Shown: positions 35,967 to 45,613 of the stretch, in pieces | Numbering within the stretch: the first letter of the stretch is position 1 | Layout of the letters: each line of letters begins with the position of its first letter | Assembly: GCF_000282495.1 (NCBI RefSeq) | Contig: NZ_AKJE01000044.1 | Location: 56,038 to 120,037 of the forward strand | From: Pseudomonas sp. GM79 | Lineage (GTDB): Bacteria > Pseudomonadota > Gammaproteobacteria > Pseudomonadales > Pseudomonadaceae | Direction of reading: 5' to 3' | Length of the DNA: 64,000 nucleotides | Notes under the pieces: generated by a model | Database searches by the model: none | What the model saw: the letters and a program-made list of their open reading frames with translations, nothing else | What the model was told of the DNA's origin: nothing | Position numbers and translations under genes: made by a program

Positions 35967-37169
35967 ATGTTGAAGCAGAGAACCAAGGATATGGGGCAAA
36001 CAGCGGCAGCAGACATCGCCACAATCGGCCGGATCAGCGCGGTGCCGGCGATTCTCCAGGTGATCAGTGAGTTGACCGGTTTGCGGTTCGCCGCGGTGGC
36101 CCGTGTTACCGAAGACTCCTGGACTGCCTGCGCGGTGCTTGATCGACTGGATTTAGGTTTGAAGGTGGGCGACAAACTGGACCTGGTGTCCACCCTGTGT
36201 AACGAAGTGCGCCAGTGCCACCGCTCGGTGATCATCGACAAAGCCAGTGAGGATCCGCTCTACCGCGATCACCACACGCCTCAGACCTATCAATTCGAAA
36301 GCTACATTGCCGTGCCGATTTTGCGCACCGACGGACGTTTTTTCGGCACCATTTGTGCCCTTGATCCCAATCCTGCGCCGCTCAAGTCCAGCACGATCCA
36401 GAGCACCATGGAGTCGTTCGCACGGATGCTCGCGCTACAGATCGAGGCCGAAGAAAACCTGCAACGAACCGAAACGGCGCTGATCAAGGAACGCCAAACC
36501 GCCGAAATGCGTGAACAATTCATCGCCGTGCTCGGCCATGACCTGCGCAACCCCTTGTTTTCCATCAGCGCCGGCGCCGAAATGCTCCTGCGCAAAGTCT
36601 GCGACCCGGCGAATGAGCAACGGGCCCGGCACATCCTCACCAGCGCTCGACGGGCGACCAAACTGGTGGACGATGTGCTGGACTTCGCGCGGGGCTCACT
36701 GGGCCGAGGCATCCCGGTGAACATTGAGCCGTGCCCGGACTTGGCGGACGCATTGCGGCATGTGATTTCCGAGATCCAGAGCATTCACCCAAAACGCATC
36801 ATTCAGTCGTCGATTGGCGACCTGAGCAACATCCATTGCGATCGCGAACGGGTCGCGCAATTGCTATCCAATCTGGTGGCGAACGCCGTTGTCCACGGAA
36901 CTCCCGATGACCCGGTCGAGGTCAGTGCGCAGGTCGAAGATGGACACTTTGTGTTGAGCGTGAAGAACCAGGGGCTGATTGCCGAAGATGCGCTGCCGCA
37001 TCTGTTCCTGCCCTACTCGAAACCAGCCGGCGGCACACCGCAGGTCGGCCTCGGGTTGGGGTTGTACATTGCCAGTCAGATTGCGCAGTCCCATGGCGGG
37101 AAACTGGAGGTGCTATCGACCGAGCAACAGGGCACGACGTTCACCTTCAGCTTGCCCTCACGGGCTTAA
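35967..37169 (+). CDS. Sensor histidine kinase with GAF domain
   Basis: 400 residues. A GAF domain spans about residues 25-170 (SYIAVPILRTDGRFFGTICA). The HisKA domain has the phosphoacceptor in AVLGHDLRNPLFS near residue 192, and the HATPase domain has NLVANAVVHG and GLGLGLYIASQIAQSHGG. No membrane helix is visible, so it is soluble. No response regulator gene is next to it. ATG 35967 gives MLKQRTKDMGQ; the internal ATG 35991 is an alternative. It overlaps the convergent FlxA-like gene by four bases. Confidence 0.9.
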   Translation: MLKQRTKDMGQTAAADIATIGRISAVPAILQVISELTGLRFAAVARVTEDSWTACAVLDRLDLGLKVGDKLDLVSTLCNEVRQCHRSVIIDKASEDPLYRDHHTPQTYQFESYIAVPILRTDGRFFGTICALDPNPAPLKSSTIQSTMESFARMLALQIEAEENLQRTETALIKERQTAEMREQFIAVLGHDLRNPLFSISAGAEMLLRKVCDPANEQRARHILTSARRATKLVDDVLDFARGSLGRGIPVNIEPCPDLADALRHVISEIQSIHPKRIIQSSIGDLSNIHCDRERVAQLLSNLVANAVVHGTPDDPVEVSAQVEDGHFVLSVKNQGLIAEDALPHLFLPYSKPAGGTPQVGLGLGLYIASQIAQSHGGKLEVLSTEQQGTTFTFSLPSRA

Positions 37170-37600
37170 GCGGTGGTGCTGACCACCGAACCCGACGTAC
37201 TGCCACCCTCATCCTGCAATGCCTGCAACAACGCCGCTGTCACCGTCTGCAACGAAGCTGACGTGGCCGCAACTTGCGATTGAGCCGCTGCAACGTTCGC
37301 AGCTTTGGCTTCGGCGCTGTCCTGCTTGGCCTGGGCCGCTTGCAGTTGTTGCTGTTGTTCCTGCAATTGCTTTTGCAGCTCGGCGATCTGCTTGCGCAGT
37401 TGTTTCACCGTATCGGATTCGCTGCTGGTGGAACTGCTGTCGCTCGATGCGGGTGCACCGCCAGCGGCAACCTTGGTGGTATCGCTGGACGCCTCAGCCG
37501 TCGCTGCGACTGAAGTGTCTTCGGTGCTGTCGTTGATCGCGACTTTGCTTGAAGAGGTCGACAGGGTCTGGTTGATCGAAACGGAACTGATGCTGACCAT
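37166..37600 (-). CDS. FlxA-like coiled-coil protein
   Basis: 144 residues. It starts MVSISSVSINQTL, has a Ser/Thr/Ala-rich linker, and then a coiled coil at about residues 65-110 with KQLRKQIAELQKQLQEQQQQ. This matches the FlxA-like family found near flagellar or motility genes. Function is unclear. An MCP gene lies nearby on the same strand. It overlaps the end of the histidine kinase gene by four bases in convergent orientation. Confidence 0.8.
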   Translation of the reverse strand: MVSISSVSINQTLSTSSSKVAINDSTEDTSVAATAEASSDTTKVAAGGAPASSDSSSTSSESDTVKQLRKQIAELQKQLQEQQQQLQAAQAKQDSAEAKAANVAAAQSQVAATSASLQTVTAALLQALQDEGGSTSGSVVSTTA

Positions 37601-37711
37601 GGGATTTATCCAATGTGGCGTTTGGGTAAATCCGTGATCGACGGGCGCGGCACGAACTTGAGAGTGACTGTGTACCGACTCGGTAACCGAACCAATACAC
37701 AGCCCATTTCA

Positions 37712-39352
37712 CTAGGCGCTCAACCGCGCCGTCACTTCATTCAATTGCCCCGACAAGCCATGCAGATTGTGGCTGGCCGCTTCGGTGCGCTGCACGTTGT
37801 CCAGGTTGGTACTGGCGATGCTGGTGATTTCGGTGAGGTTGCGCGAAATGTCTTCGGCCACTGACGTCTGTTCTTCGGCGGCGGTGGCGATCTGGCGGTT
37901 CATGTCGCGAATGGCTTCCACGGCATGGGTGATGCGCTCGAGCATGGCGCCGGCCTGGGTCACTTGCTCGACGCTTTCTTCGCTGCGCGACTGACCGCTT
38001 TCGATCGCCTGGGCCGCGTCCACTGCGCCGGTTTGCACGGTTTGAATGATTTGGTTGATCTCGATGATCGACGCTGCCGTGCGCTGGGCCAGGCTGCGCA
38101 CTTCATCGGCGACCACCGCAAAACCACGCCCGGCTTCACCGGCACGGGCCGCTTCGATTGCGGCGTTGAGCGCCAGCAGGTTGGTCTGTTCGGCGATGCC
38201 ACGAATCACTTCCAGCACTTTACCGATGCGCCCGCTGTCGGCTTCCAGACGACGGATGACCGTGGCGGTGTTGGCGATTTCGCCGCGCATTTGGGTGATG
38301 GTATGAATGGTGCCCTGCATGACTTTTTCGCCCTGCTGGGCGGACTGGTCGGCGTCATCGGCCGCACGTGCCGCGTCGGCTGCGTGACGCGCGACTTCTT
38401 GCGCGGTGGCGGACATTTCGTTCATCGCCGTGGCCACCTGATCAGTGCGGTTGAATTGCTCGTTGGTGCCGCTGGCCATGAGGCCGGCAATCGAGTTCAA
38501 CTCGCCGCTGGCGCTGTCCAGATCCGTCGCACTGCGCTGCAAACGGCTAAAGGTTTCGGCGAGGAAATCGCGCAAGGTGTTGGCGGCCTTGGCCAGGTTG
38601 CCCAACTCGTCCTGACGGGTGCTGGCCACGCGCTCGGCGAGGCGCCCTTGACTGAGTTGTGCCACGTAGTCGATCAGTTTACGGATCGGTTCCACCAGGT
38701 TGCGGTTGACCAGCCACAGACTCAACAGGCCAATCAGCAGACCCGACACCAGCATCACGATGATCCCCAACCACACCGTCTGATCGGCGCTGGCGCTGAT
38801 CAGCTTCGATTGCTCGGTACCCTGCTTGCGCAACTCGCTGACCAACTCGTTCATCTGCTCACTGGCTGCACGGTCCACGCCTTTGACCGCGTTGTCGCCA
38901 GCCGTTGGATCAGCGCCGGCAGCGACGTAGGCATCACGGCCTTTCTGATAGGCCGTACCTAATACACGATGCTCTTCACGCAAGCGTTCGATGCGGGTCT
39001 TGAGTTGCGGCTCGATGCCTTTCTGCCCGGCCAGTTCACCGAGGATGCCCTGCACGTCGCGCTGGCGGTCCTCGAACTGCTTCCAGTATTTGTCCAGGTT
39101 CGCAGGTTCCTTGCCACGCAGCAGAACGTTCTTCCACTCCTGAACCTGCACCTTGAATTGCAGGTTGGCTTCATCGATCAATTGCGATGTGTGCAACGGA
39201 CCTTCGATCAGGTTCGCGTAGTTCTGAACGCCATTGGACAGGAAGTGAAAGCAAGCCAAAGCGATCAGCAACATCGCCAACAGGCTGCCGCTCAACAGCG
39301 CGAGGATTTGCGCTCTCAGGGATTTTTGCAAAAACATCGAGTAGTATCTCAT
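37712..39352 (-). CDS. Methyl-accepting chemotaxis protein
   Basis: 546 residues from the ATG at 39352. A first membrane helix (about residues 14-37), a periplasmic four-helix-bundle-like sensor of about 155 residues, a second helix ([18 protein letters not shown]), a HAMP domain ([19 protein letters not shown]) and a long cytoplasmic coiled coil follow. The signalling tip contains [19 protein letters not shown]. The ligand is unknown. A FliA-type promoter lies about 100 bp upstream. ATG 39337 (MFLQKSL) is an alternative start. Confidence 0.93.
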   Translation of the reverse strand: MRYYSMFLQKSLRAQILALLSGSLLAMLLIALACFHFLSNGVQNYANLIEGPLHTSQLIDEANLQFKVQVQEWKNVLLRGKEPANLDKYWKQFEDRQRDVQGILGELAGQKGIEPQLKTRIERLREEHRVLGTAYQKGRDAYVAAGADPTAGDNAVKGVDRAASEQMNELVSELRKQGTEQSKLISASADQTVWLGIIVMLVSGLLIGLLSLWLVNRNLVEPIRKLIDYVAQLSQGRLAERVASTRQDELGNLAKAANTLRDFLAETFSRLQRSATDLDSASGELNSIAGLMASGTNEQFNRTDQVATAMNEMSATAQEVARHAADAARAADDADQSAQQGEKVMQGTIHTITQMRGEIANTATVIRRLEADSGRIGKVLEVIRGIAEQTNLLALNAAIEAARAGEAGRGFAVVADEVRSLAQRTAASIIEINQIIQTVQTGAVDAAQAIESGQSRSEESVEQVTQAGAMLERITHAVEAIRDMNRQIATAAEEQTSVAEDISRNLTEITSIASTNLDNVQRTEAASHNLHGLSGQLNEVTARLSA

Positions 39353-39449
39353 GGCAGGGATAAGGCACGCCCAAGGGGCATGCAAGATGTCTGGACATCC
39401 CTGTCAGCGACGCTGGTTCACCACCAGAATCGGAAGATCGACATCAGCC

Positions 39450-39476
39450 TCATCGGCGCGCCAGAGCCTTTCTTGA
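39450..39476 (-). promoter_or_regulatory. Sigma-28 (FliA)-type promoter for the MCP gene
   Basis: On the minus strand TCAAGAAA (39476-39469), 11 nt, then GCCGATGA (39457-39450). The flagellar sigma factor consensus is TAAAGTTT-N11-GCCGATAA (TCAAG in many cases). Spacing is exact and the -10 differs at one base. It lies about 100 bp before the MCP start. Confidence 0.7.
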
Positions 39477-39612
39477 GCGCTCTCCGACGACCGGTAAAAG
39501 GTAGATTTGCGGCGCTGTCCAACCGTAACAAAACCTTCAAGTTGCGTTGCGATGATGAGGCTCAAGTGAACCTGTGAAACCCGCGACAGGCGCTTCCTCG
39601 CAGCGAGACCTC

Positions 39613-40635
39613 ATGAACCACAGCATTGACCAGCGCCATCGCGATTCCGACCTGTTCGGCCTGCTTTACGGTTTCAGTTTTCGCCCTGGTGAGCGCGGCC
39701 GGGAGATCGACTCGGCCAAGGCGCTGCACTGCCTGCAACAACCGGACGACAGTGATGAATTCCTCTGGCTGCACCTGAACCTGGCCCATGCCGCGTGCGA
39801 GCGCTGGATGAAAAGTCATCTGGCATTGCCCGATGAATTTTTCGAAGCACTGCACGAAGGTTCTCGCTCGACGCGCATCGAGCATGTCGATTCGGCGTTG
39901 CTGGCGGTGGTCAACGACGTGGTGTTCAACCTCAGCAGCATGGTCTCCTCGGATGTCTCGACGCTGTGGGTCTGCGCTCGCAGTCGGCTGATCGTCAGCG
40001 CACGCCTGCAACCGCTGCACTCGGTGGACAAGCTGCGTTCTTCGGTGAAGGCCGGTGAATGCTTTCGCTCACCGCTGGAACTGCTGGTGCATTTGCTGCG
40101 CGATCAGGGCGAAGTGCTGACGCAGATCGTGCGCAAAACCAGCCTCAGTGTCGATCAGATCGAAGATGAGTTGTTGTCTTCGCGCCTGTCGACCAACCGC
40201 GCTGAACTGGGCGCCAACCGCCGGGTGCTGGTGCGCCTGCAACGCTTGCTGGCGCTGGAGCCAGGGTCGTTGCTGCGCCTGCTCAATCGCCCACCGCAAT
40301 GGTTGCAGAAGGAGGACGTCAAGGAGCTGCGCAAGTCCACCGAGGAGTTTGCGCTGATCATCAACGACCTCACGGCCCTCGGTGAACGGATCAAGCTGTT
40401 GCAAGAAGAGATCGCCGCCAACCTCAACGAACAGAGCAACCGCACGCTGTTCACCCTGACCGTGGTCACGGTGCTGGCGCTGCCGATCAACATCATTGCC
40501 GGCTTCTTCGGCATGAACGTCGGCGGCGTGCCGCTTTCCGGTGATCCGGAGGGGTTCTGGATTCTGGTGGCGCTGGTCGCGACGTTTACCCTGATTGCCG
40601 GGCGCTGGGCGTTTCGCAAGCGGCAGGATTATTAA
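39613..40635 (+). CDS. ZntB/CorA-family metal transporter
   Basis: 340 residues. A large cytoplasmic N-terminal domain precedes two C-terminal membrane helices. The selectivity motif FFGMNVGGVPL (GMN) lies near residue 306 between the helices, and the GGVPL form is typical of the ZntB branch, suggesting zinc. The ATG at 39613 follows GCGAGA. Neighbours do not indicate a particular metal. Confidence 0.88.
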   Translation: MNHSIDQRHRDSDLFGLLYGFSFRPGERGREIDSAKALHCLQQPDDSDEFLWLHLNLAHAACERWMKSHLALPDEFFEALHEGSRSTRIEHVDSALLAVVNDVVFNLSSMVSSDVSTLWVCARSRLIVSARLQPLHSVDKLRSSVKAGECFRSPLELLVHLLRDQGEVLTQIVRKTSLSVDQIEDELLSSRLSTNRAELGANRRVLVRLQRLLALEPGSLLRLLNRPPQWLQKEDVKELRKSTEEFALIINDLTALGERIKLLQEEIAANLNEQSNRTLFTLTVVTVLALPINIIAGFFGMNVGGVPLSGDPEGFWILVALVATFTLIAGRWAFRKRQDY

Positions 40636-40646
40636 GATCTTTGCTT

Positions 40647-41084
40647 TTAAACCTCGCAAGCCCTGCGCACCAAAAACCGCTCACGCACCACGTCGTAACC
40701 CCAGTGATAGACGTAGGTGTACGGCAGGAAAAACAGCAACACGCCGATGTCCAGCAGGAACGCCTGCCACAGGCTGACCTTCAGCCACCAGGCAATCAAC
40801 GGCACGCCGAACGCGACCAGGCCGCCTTCGAACAACAGCGCATGCACCACACGCACCCAAGCGTTACGCACAATCGCAAAGCGCTTGAGCAACCGGTCGA
40901 ACAGGCCGTTGAAGACCACGTTCCAGGCCAGCGCAAGGGCTGCAATGGCCATGGTGACCGCACCCATTTCCAGCATGGGTTTGTCCATGATCCAGGCCAG
41001 CAGCGGGGTACAGATCAATATCGCCAGCAGTTCGAAACCGATGGCCTGGAAAATTCGTTCAGTGATGGATTTGTTGGCGTTCAT
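40647..41084 (-). CDS. PACE-family efflux transporter
   Basis: 145 residues with four membrane helices in two related BTP-type halves: TERIFQAIGFELLAILICTP and RVVHALLFEGGLVAFGVPLI. The conserved Glu is in the first helix (FELLAI). PACE proteins (AceI type) export biocides or short diamines. It is divergent from a LysR gene in the arrangement seen for aceI/aceR, with which it likely works. ATG 41084 (MNANKSITERI) is used. Confidence 0.9.
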   Translation of the reverse strand: MNANKSITERIFQAIGFELLAILICTPLLAWIMDKPMLEMGAVTMAIAALALAWNVVFNGLFDRLLKRFAIVRNAWVRVVHALLFEGGLVAFGVPLIAWWLKVSLWQAFLLDIGVLLFFLPYTYVYHWGYDVVRERFLVRRACEV

Positions 41085-41173
41085 GGCCAGACTCCCTGAG
41101 TGACTGTGGTTGCCATGATCCGTGATCACACCGATACTTCATAACCAATAACCATCGATCAAGGCGATAGTTC

Positions 41174-42028
41174 ATGGCTTCCCACGAAGTGCTGCTGGCG
41201 TTTGTCCAGGCGGCGACTCAAGGTTCGTTTTCCGCCGCGGCGCGCAAGCTCGGTCGCAGCCAGTCAACCATCAGCGCCGCCGTGGCCAGCCTGGAAATCG
41301 ACCTGAACCTTGCCCTCTTCGACCGCAGCAGCCGCAAGCCGAGCCTCACCCCGGCCGGGCACGTCATGTTGCAGCGGGCCGAGGAGATTCTGGCCGCCAC
41401 CAGCCGCCTGGAAATGACCGCCAGCCAGCTGTCCCAAGGCGTCGAGCCGAAGCTGACCGTGGCGATTTCCGACACTTACCAGTCCGACCGTTTTGAAGCG
41501 GCGCTCAGTGCTTTCGAGCAGCGTTATCCGGACCTGGAATTGGAATGCCTGATCGCCGAATGCGATGACCTGGTGGCACTGGTGCAACGCGGTCGAGCGC
41601 ATGTCGCCTTCGCCGAGATGCAGGACAGCTACCCACCAGACCTGGTCAGTTCAACGGTGGACGAGCGCACGGAAATCGCCCTGTTCGTGTCCCACGCTCA
41701 CCCGTTGGCGAAGCTGAACGCAATCGATCAAGACGTGCTGCAACAGCACCGCGAGCTGCGTCTGGCGACAATCGTCAATCCGTACGAAAGCCGGGCGAAG
41801 GGGCGCGTCTGGTCGGCACCGAGTTACCTGATGCTGCTGGAAATGGCCCAAGGCGGGTTCGGCTGGGCACCGTTGCCCCGCTGGTTGGTGGGGCGGTTCG
41901 GGGCCGGGTCATTGATGGAACTGAATGTGCGCGGCTGGCCGAAAGCGGTGTACGTCGATGCGCTGTGGTCACGGCTGCACCCGCCGGGGCCGGCGGGGAG
42001 TTGGTTATTGAGCAAGATGCTGGAATAG
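41174..42028 (+). CDS. LysR-family regulator, divergent from PACE gene
   Basis: 284 residues. A winged helix-turn-helix at the N-terminus (FVQAATQGSFSAAARKLGRS, then TISAAVASLEIDLNLALF) is followed by the LysR substrate domain (TVAISDTYQSDRF). A likely target is the PACE gene 89 bp away, by analogy to AceR. No other gene of the family lies near. Confidence 0.9.
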   Translation: MASHEVLLAFVQAATQGSFSAAARKLGRSQSTISAAVASLEIDLNLALFDRSSRKPSLTPAGHVMLQRAEEILAATSRLEMTASQLSQGVEPKLTVAISDTYQSDRFEAALSAFEQRYPDLELECLIAECDDLVALVQRGRAHVAFAEMQDSYPPDLVSSTVDERTEIALFVSHAHPLAKLNAIDQDVLQQHRELRLATIVNPYESRAKGRVWSAPSYLMLLEMAQGGFGWAPLPRWLVGRFGAGSLMELNVRGWPKAVYVDALWSRLHPPGPAGSWLLSKMLE

Positions 42029-42039
42029 CGGTGCAGCCA

Positions 42040-42131
42040 TTCGCGAGCAAGCCCGCTCCCACAGGGTTCTGCGCCGGACACAGATTTTGTGCACATCATC
42101 AATCCACTGTGGGAGCGGGCTTGCTCGCGAA
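42040..42131. repeat. REPIN
   Basis: 24-bp perfect inverted arms 42040-42063 and 42108-42131 with the GTGGGAGCGGGCTTGC core, between the convergent LysR and sigma factor genes. Confidence 0.9.
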
Positions 42132-42161
42132 GAGGCCAGCCGCCGCACCACACATCCATGA

Positions 42162-43397
42162 TCATCCCAACTCCCGTATTCGCCCCTCGATAAACCGCCG
42201 CTCCGGCACCTGCTGCGTCAATTCCAGCGCCCGCTCATACGCCGCTCGCGCCTCCTCCATCCTCCCCAACTGCCGGTAAAACTCTGCCCGCGCCGAATGC
42301 GCCAGGTGGTAATCCAGCAGTTCGCCCCGCGCCAGAATTCCTTCGATCAACATCAACCCGGCCAGCGGGCCATCGCGCTTGGCCAGCGCCGCCGCGCGGT
42401 TGAGTTCGATCACCGGCGACGGCACGGCACGCAGCAATACGTCATACAAACCGACAATCTGCGGCCAGTCCGTCTCCGCGGCCGTCGGTGCTTCAGCATG
42501 CACCGCCGCAATTGCCGCTTGCAGGCAATAAGGCCCGAAACGCCGCGTCGTCAGCGCCCGTTCCACCAATGCACAGCCTTCGGCAATCAGCTCGGCGTCC
42601 CACAACGAGCGATCCTGTTCATCCAGCACAATCAGTTCACCGCTCGATGAGCTCCTGGCCGGGCGCCGGGACTCATGCAACAGCATCAGCGCCAGCAGCC
42701 CCATCACCTCCGGTTCGGGTAGCAATTCCATCAACAACCGACCGAGACGAATCGCTTCTCTCGTCAGGTCTTCGCGGGTCAATTCGTTACCGATAGACGC
42801 CGAGTAGCCTTCGTTGAACACCAGGTAAATCACCCGCAGCACGCTGTCGAGACGTTCGGGCAGTTCCGTCAGGGTGGGCACCTGATAAGGGATTTTCGCG
42901 TCACGAATCTTCGCCTTGGCCCGCACGATGCGTTGGGCGATGGTGGCCGGCGCCGAGAGAAAGGCCCGGGCGATTTCTTCGGTGGTCAGGTCGCAGACTT
43001 CGCGCAGGGTCAACGGCACTTGAGCGTCCGCCGCCAATGCCGGGTGACAACAGGTGAAGATCAGCCGCAGGCGATCGTCTTCCACATCTTCATCACTCCA
43101 GTCAGCCTGCTCCAGCTCTTCCAGTTGAGCGATCAACATCGGCCGGGACGCATTAAAACGCGCACGCCGACGCAATACATCGATGGCCTTGAAACGCCCG
43201 GTGGATACTAGCCAGGTGCGTGGATTGTCCGGCACACCGTCACGCTGCCAGCGTTCGACCGCGACGAAGAACGCCTCGTGCAGCGCTTCTTCGGCGAGGT
43301 CGAAATCGCCGAGCAGACGGATCAGGGTCGCCAGAATCCGCCGCGAATCTTCGCGGTAGACCTGCTCGACTCGCGCCCGTACCGACTCGCCGGGCAT
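42162..43397 (-). CDS. ECF42-type RNA polymerase sigma factor with C-terminal TPR-like extension
   Basis: 411 residues. Sigma-70 region 2 (LIRLLGDFDLAEEALHEAFF) and region 4 (LTLREVCDLTTEEIARAFLS) are followed by about 220 extra residues of helical repeats, with PVIELNRAAALAKRDGPLAG and LGRMEEARAAYERALELT. This fits ECF42, whose extension replaces an anti-sigma factor and which is usually beside a DGPF/YCII gene, as here. Its ATG overlaps the TGA of a 16-codon ORF (TGATG), suggesting translational coupling. Confidence 0.9.
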   Translation of the reverse strand: MPGESVRARVEQVYREDSRRILATLIRLLGDFDLAEEALHEAFFVAVERWQRDGVPDNPRTWLVSTGRFKAIDVLRRRARFNASRPMLIAQLEELEQADWSDEDVEDDRLRLIFTCCHPALAADAQVPLTLREVCDLTTEEIARAFLSAPATIAQRIVRAKAKIRDAKIPYQVPTLTELPERLDSVLRVIYLVFNEGYSASIGNELTREDLTREAIRLGRLLMELLPEPEVMGLLALMLLHESRRPARSSSSGELIVLDEQDRSLWDAELIAEGCALVERALTTRRFGPYCLQAAIAAVHAEAPTAAETDWPQIVGLYDVLLRAVPSPVIELNRAAALAKRDGPLAGLMLIEGILARGELLDYHLAHSARAEFYRQLGRMEEARAAYERALELTQQVPERRFIEGRIRELG

Positions 43398-43447
43398 CAG
43401 TGCGGCATGCCTTCAGCGGGCTTTCGTTGCACGGGTTGCGGACTCAT
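43397..43447 (-). CDS. 16-codon ORF coupled to the sigma factor gene
   Basis: The frame reads MSPQPVQRKPAEGMPH then TGA, and that stop overlaps the sigma factor ATG (TGATG). Its own start has a strong AGGAG 7 nt upstream, while the sigma factor lacks a good site of its own. It is too short for a domain. It may act as a leader for translation of the sigma gene; an alternative is that it is the relic of a once longer protein. Confidence 0.5.
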   Translation of the reverse strand: MSPQPVQRKPAEGMPH

Positions 43448-43473
43448 GAAAGAACTCCTGTTGTGCTGGTTAT

Positions 43474-43818
43474 TCAGGGATTGAGCTGGCGAACGGGCCG
43501 CACCTCGACACAGCCGACCCGGGCCGCCGGGATGTTGCCGGCGACCTGGAGGGCTTCATTGAGGTCCTTGGCATCAATCAGGTAGAAGCCGGCCAACTGC
43601 TCCTTGGTTTCAGCGAACGGGCCATCGGTGATCGACATCTTGCCGTTGCGCATGCGCACGGTGGTCGCGGTTTGCACCGACTCCAGCGCTTCGGCGGCGA
43701 GCATCCGCCCACTGCCCTGGATCGACTCGGCGTAGGCCATGCACTCGGCGTCCTGGGGGCTTTCGGGCAGCGAGTGCAATTCCTGCTCATTGCTATAGAC
43801 CAGGCATAAATACTTCAT
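43474..43818 (-). CDS. YCII/DGPF-domain protein
   Basis: 114 residues beginning MKYLCLVYSNEQELHSLPES. The DGPF motif appears as SITDGPFAETKEQLAGFYLI, followed by DAKDLNEALQVAGNIPAAR and a VEVRPVRQL end. This ferredoxin-like family nearly always accompanies ECF42 sigma factors. Its function is unclear. It is the first gene of the sigma factor operon. Confidence 0.9.
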   Translation of the reverse strand: MKYLCLVYSNEQELHSLPESPQDAECMAYAESIQGSGRMLAAEALESVQTATTVRMRNGKMSITDGPFAETKEQLAGFYLIDAKDLNEALQVAGNIPAARVGCVEVRPVRQLNP

Positions 43819-43918
43819 GGGGGCTCTCCATTTCTTGGGGACTGTACCCTGATCGAACGGATCAACTATGGCTGCGGATTGGCATTTTGGCGCCCTTTCC
43901 AGACGATCAGCCCGACGA

Positions 43919-44344
43919 TCAGGGTTCCAGGTTGAACAGCACCGCGCAGCTCGTCATGTCGAACGGTGCCGACCAGTGTTCGTGGACGATCTGCCATAGC
44001 CCCGCTTCCTGGCGGTAGCACGCGGTGACGCGCATCCAGCAGGCCTGGGTTTCACCCTTCTCATTGGTGCCGCCGCAATGCGCCAGCCAGTGCGCGAACG
44101 CGATCTCCTGCGACGGCACGATGTCGATCTCGTGGAACTCGAAAATGTGCGGGCCAGGGCACATCTCCATGCATTCCTGCCAATGCGCACGGTAGGCCGC
44201 CTTGCCCTTGAATTGCAGGGCTTTGACGGCATCGAAGGAGACGATGTCGTCGGCGTACAGGGCCATGACCTTTTCCACGTCCTTGGCCATGACTGCCTGG
44301 CGGTAGTTCTCGATCAGGTTATGGATTTGGGTCTGAGCATTCAT
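43919..44344 (-). CDS. SnoaL/DUF4440-like (NTF2-fold) protein
   Basis: 141 residues. IHNLIENYRQAVMAKDVEKV, then MALYADDIVSFD and a C-terminal QIVHEHWSAPFDM give the NTF2-like fold used by small isomerases and binding proteins. Such proteins often sit near ECF42 operons. The ATG at 44344 (MNAQTQIHN) is used. The 100-bp space between it and the YCII gene has no clear gene. Confidence 0.87.
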   Translation of the reverse strand: MNAQTQIHNLIENYRQAVMAKDVEKVMALYADDIVSFDAVKALQFKGKAAYRAHWQECMEMCPGPHIFEFHEIDIVPSQEIAFAHWLAHCGGTNEKGETQACWMRVTACYRQEAGLWQIVHEHWSAPFDMTSCAVLFNLEP

Positions 44345-44484
44345 GATGGTTCTCCGTGTTTTTTTGTTGAAGACACCCTTAGTCGTCTGACGAACAGCCA
44401 AATCGACAACCGAAATAAAAATAATCCACGGGAGCAAATTCGCTAGAATCCGAGGCTCATTTCCGTTGGAAAAAGGACACTCCA

Positions 44485-44970
44485 GTGACTGCCCGACTCG
44501 TGCCTTACGAAAGCCTGAACGCCCTGCAGCGCCAACAGGTCGAGGCCATCGAAATCCACGCCGAACAAATCAAATTCTCCGGCGACATTCATGGTGCGTT
44601 GCACACGTTGTTGTCCAAGCCTGGCCCCGGCGTCAAAGGCTTTGCGCTACTGGTGGAGGATGTTCCGGTGGCCTTCCTGCTGCTCAAGCGCCCGCCTGTG
44701 TTGCCGGCCTGGGCCGATGAACACAGCGCCACCCTGCACGCCCTGCAAGTCGATCGCCGCGCCCAGGGCAAAGGCTATGGCAAAGCCTGCCTGCAAGCCC
44801 TGCCCGAGGTTGCGCGCCAGGCCTGGCCGCAAATCAAAGGGCTGGAGTTGTCGGTGGATGCGGACAATGAGTCGGCCATCGCGCTGTATGCCAAATATGG
44901 CTTTGTCGACAGCGGCGAAGCGTACAAAGGCCGGATCGGTTATGAACGGCGGATGGGGCTGGTTTTCTGA
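44485..44970 (+). CDS. GNAT-family N-acetyltransferase
   Basis: 161 residues from a GTG start supported by AAGGA 9 nt upstream. The acetyl-CoA motif A reads LQVDRRAQGKGYGKACLQAL near residue 92, followed by LSVDADNESAIALYAKYGFV, typical of GNAT. The acceptor is unknown. It is followed 18 bp later by a PPOX flavoprotein gene, likely co-transcribed. Confidence 0.9.
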   Translation: MTARLVPYESLNALQRQQVEAIEIHAEQIKFSGDIHGALHTLLSKPGPGVKGFALLVEDVPVAFLLLKRPPVLPAWADEHSATLHALQVDRRAQGKGYGKACLQALPEVARQAWPQIKGLELSVDADNESAIALYAKYGFVDSGEAYKGRIGYERRMGLVF

Positions 44971-44988
44971 TTCGTAGAGGGATGAACG

Positions 44989-45594
44989 ATGTTGAATTCA
45001 ATCGAAGCGCTGGAAGCGATCTACGGCCTGCCCCATGACCGCGCGGTGCACAAGCAGATCCCGTTTCTGAACGAGGACTATCAGGCGATGGTCCGCGCCT
45101 CGCCACTGGTGATAATCAGCTCGGTCGGCCCCGACGGCATGGACGGTTCGCCGCGTGGCGATACGCCGGGTTTCGTGCGGATCGTCGATGAACGCACGCT
45201 GGCGATTCCGGATCGACCGGGCAACAACCGCATCGACACGCTGCGCAATGTCGTGCTCGATTCGCGAGTATCGCTGCTGTTCATCATCCCGGGGATCGGC
45301 GAGACACTGCGGGTCAACGGCACGGCGCAGATCAGCGCCGAGCCCGAGTTGCTGGAGAGTTTTGCAGTCAATGGCAAACCGGCGCGCACGGTGATGCTGG
45401 TGACGGTGCAAGCGGCGTATTTTCACTGCTCGAAAGCGATTGTGCGTTCGGATCTGTGGAACCCGCACAAACACCTCGAACGCTCTGCCCTGCCGACCGC
45501 CGGGGCGTTTCACAAGCGCCTGAACGATGGGCAGTTCGATGCCGAGACGTATGACCGGGAAGCACCGGCGAGAGTGCGAGATAGCCTCTACTGA
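44989..45594 (+). CDS. FMN-binding pyridoxamine phosphate oxidase-like flavoprotein
   Basis: 201 residues. The PPOX split-barrel is marked by LVIISSVGPDGMDGSPRGDT, RTLAIPDRPGNNRIDTLRN and SRVSLLFIIPGIGETLRVNG; this arrangement is that of the MSMEG_1061-type FMN enzymes. Substrate unknown. AGAGGGA precedes the ATG. Confidence 0.88.
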   Translation: MLNSIEALEAIYGLPHDRAVHKQIPFLNEDYQAMVRASPLVIISSVGPDGMDGSPRGDTPGFVRIVDERTLAIPDRPGNNRIDTLRNVVLDSRVSLLFIIPGIGETLRVNGTAQISAEPELLESFAVNGKPARTVMLVTVQAAYFHCSKAIVRSDLWNPHKHLERSALPTAGAFHKRLNDGQFDAETYDREAPARVRDSLY

Positions 45595-45613
45595 TCACCT
45601 GACACCACCATTC

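Noticed and set aside
43866..43934. Short frame reading GTLIVGLIVWKGRQ before a stop, like the end of a membrane protein
   Set aside because: Too short to identify and overlaps the end of the SnoaL-like gene; may be chance.
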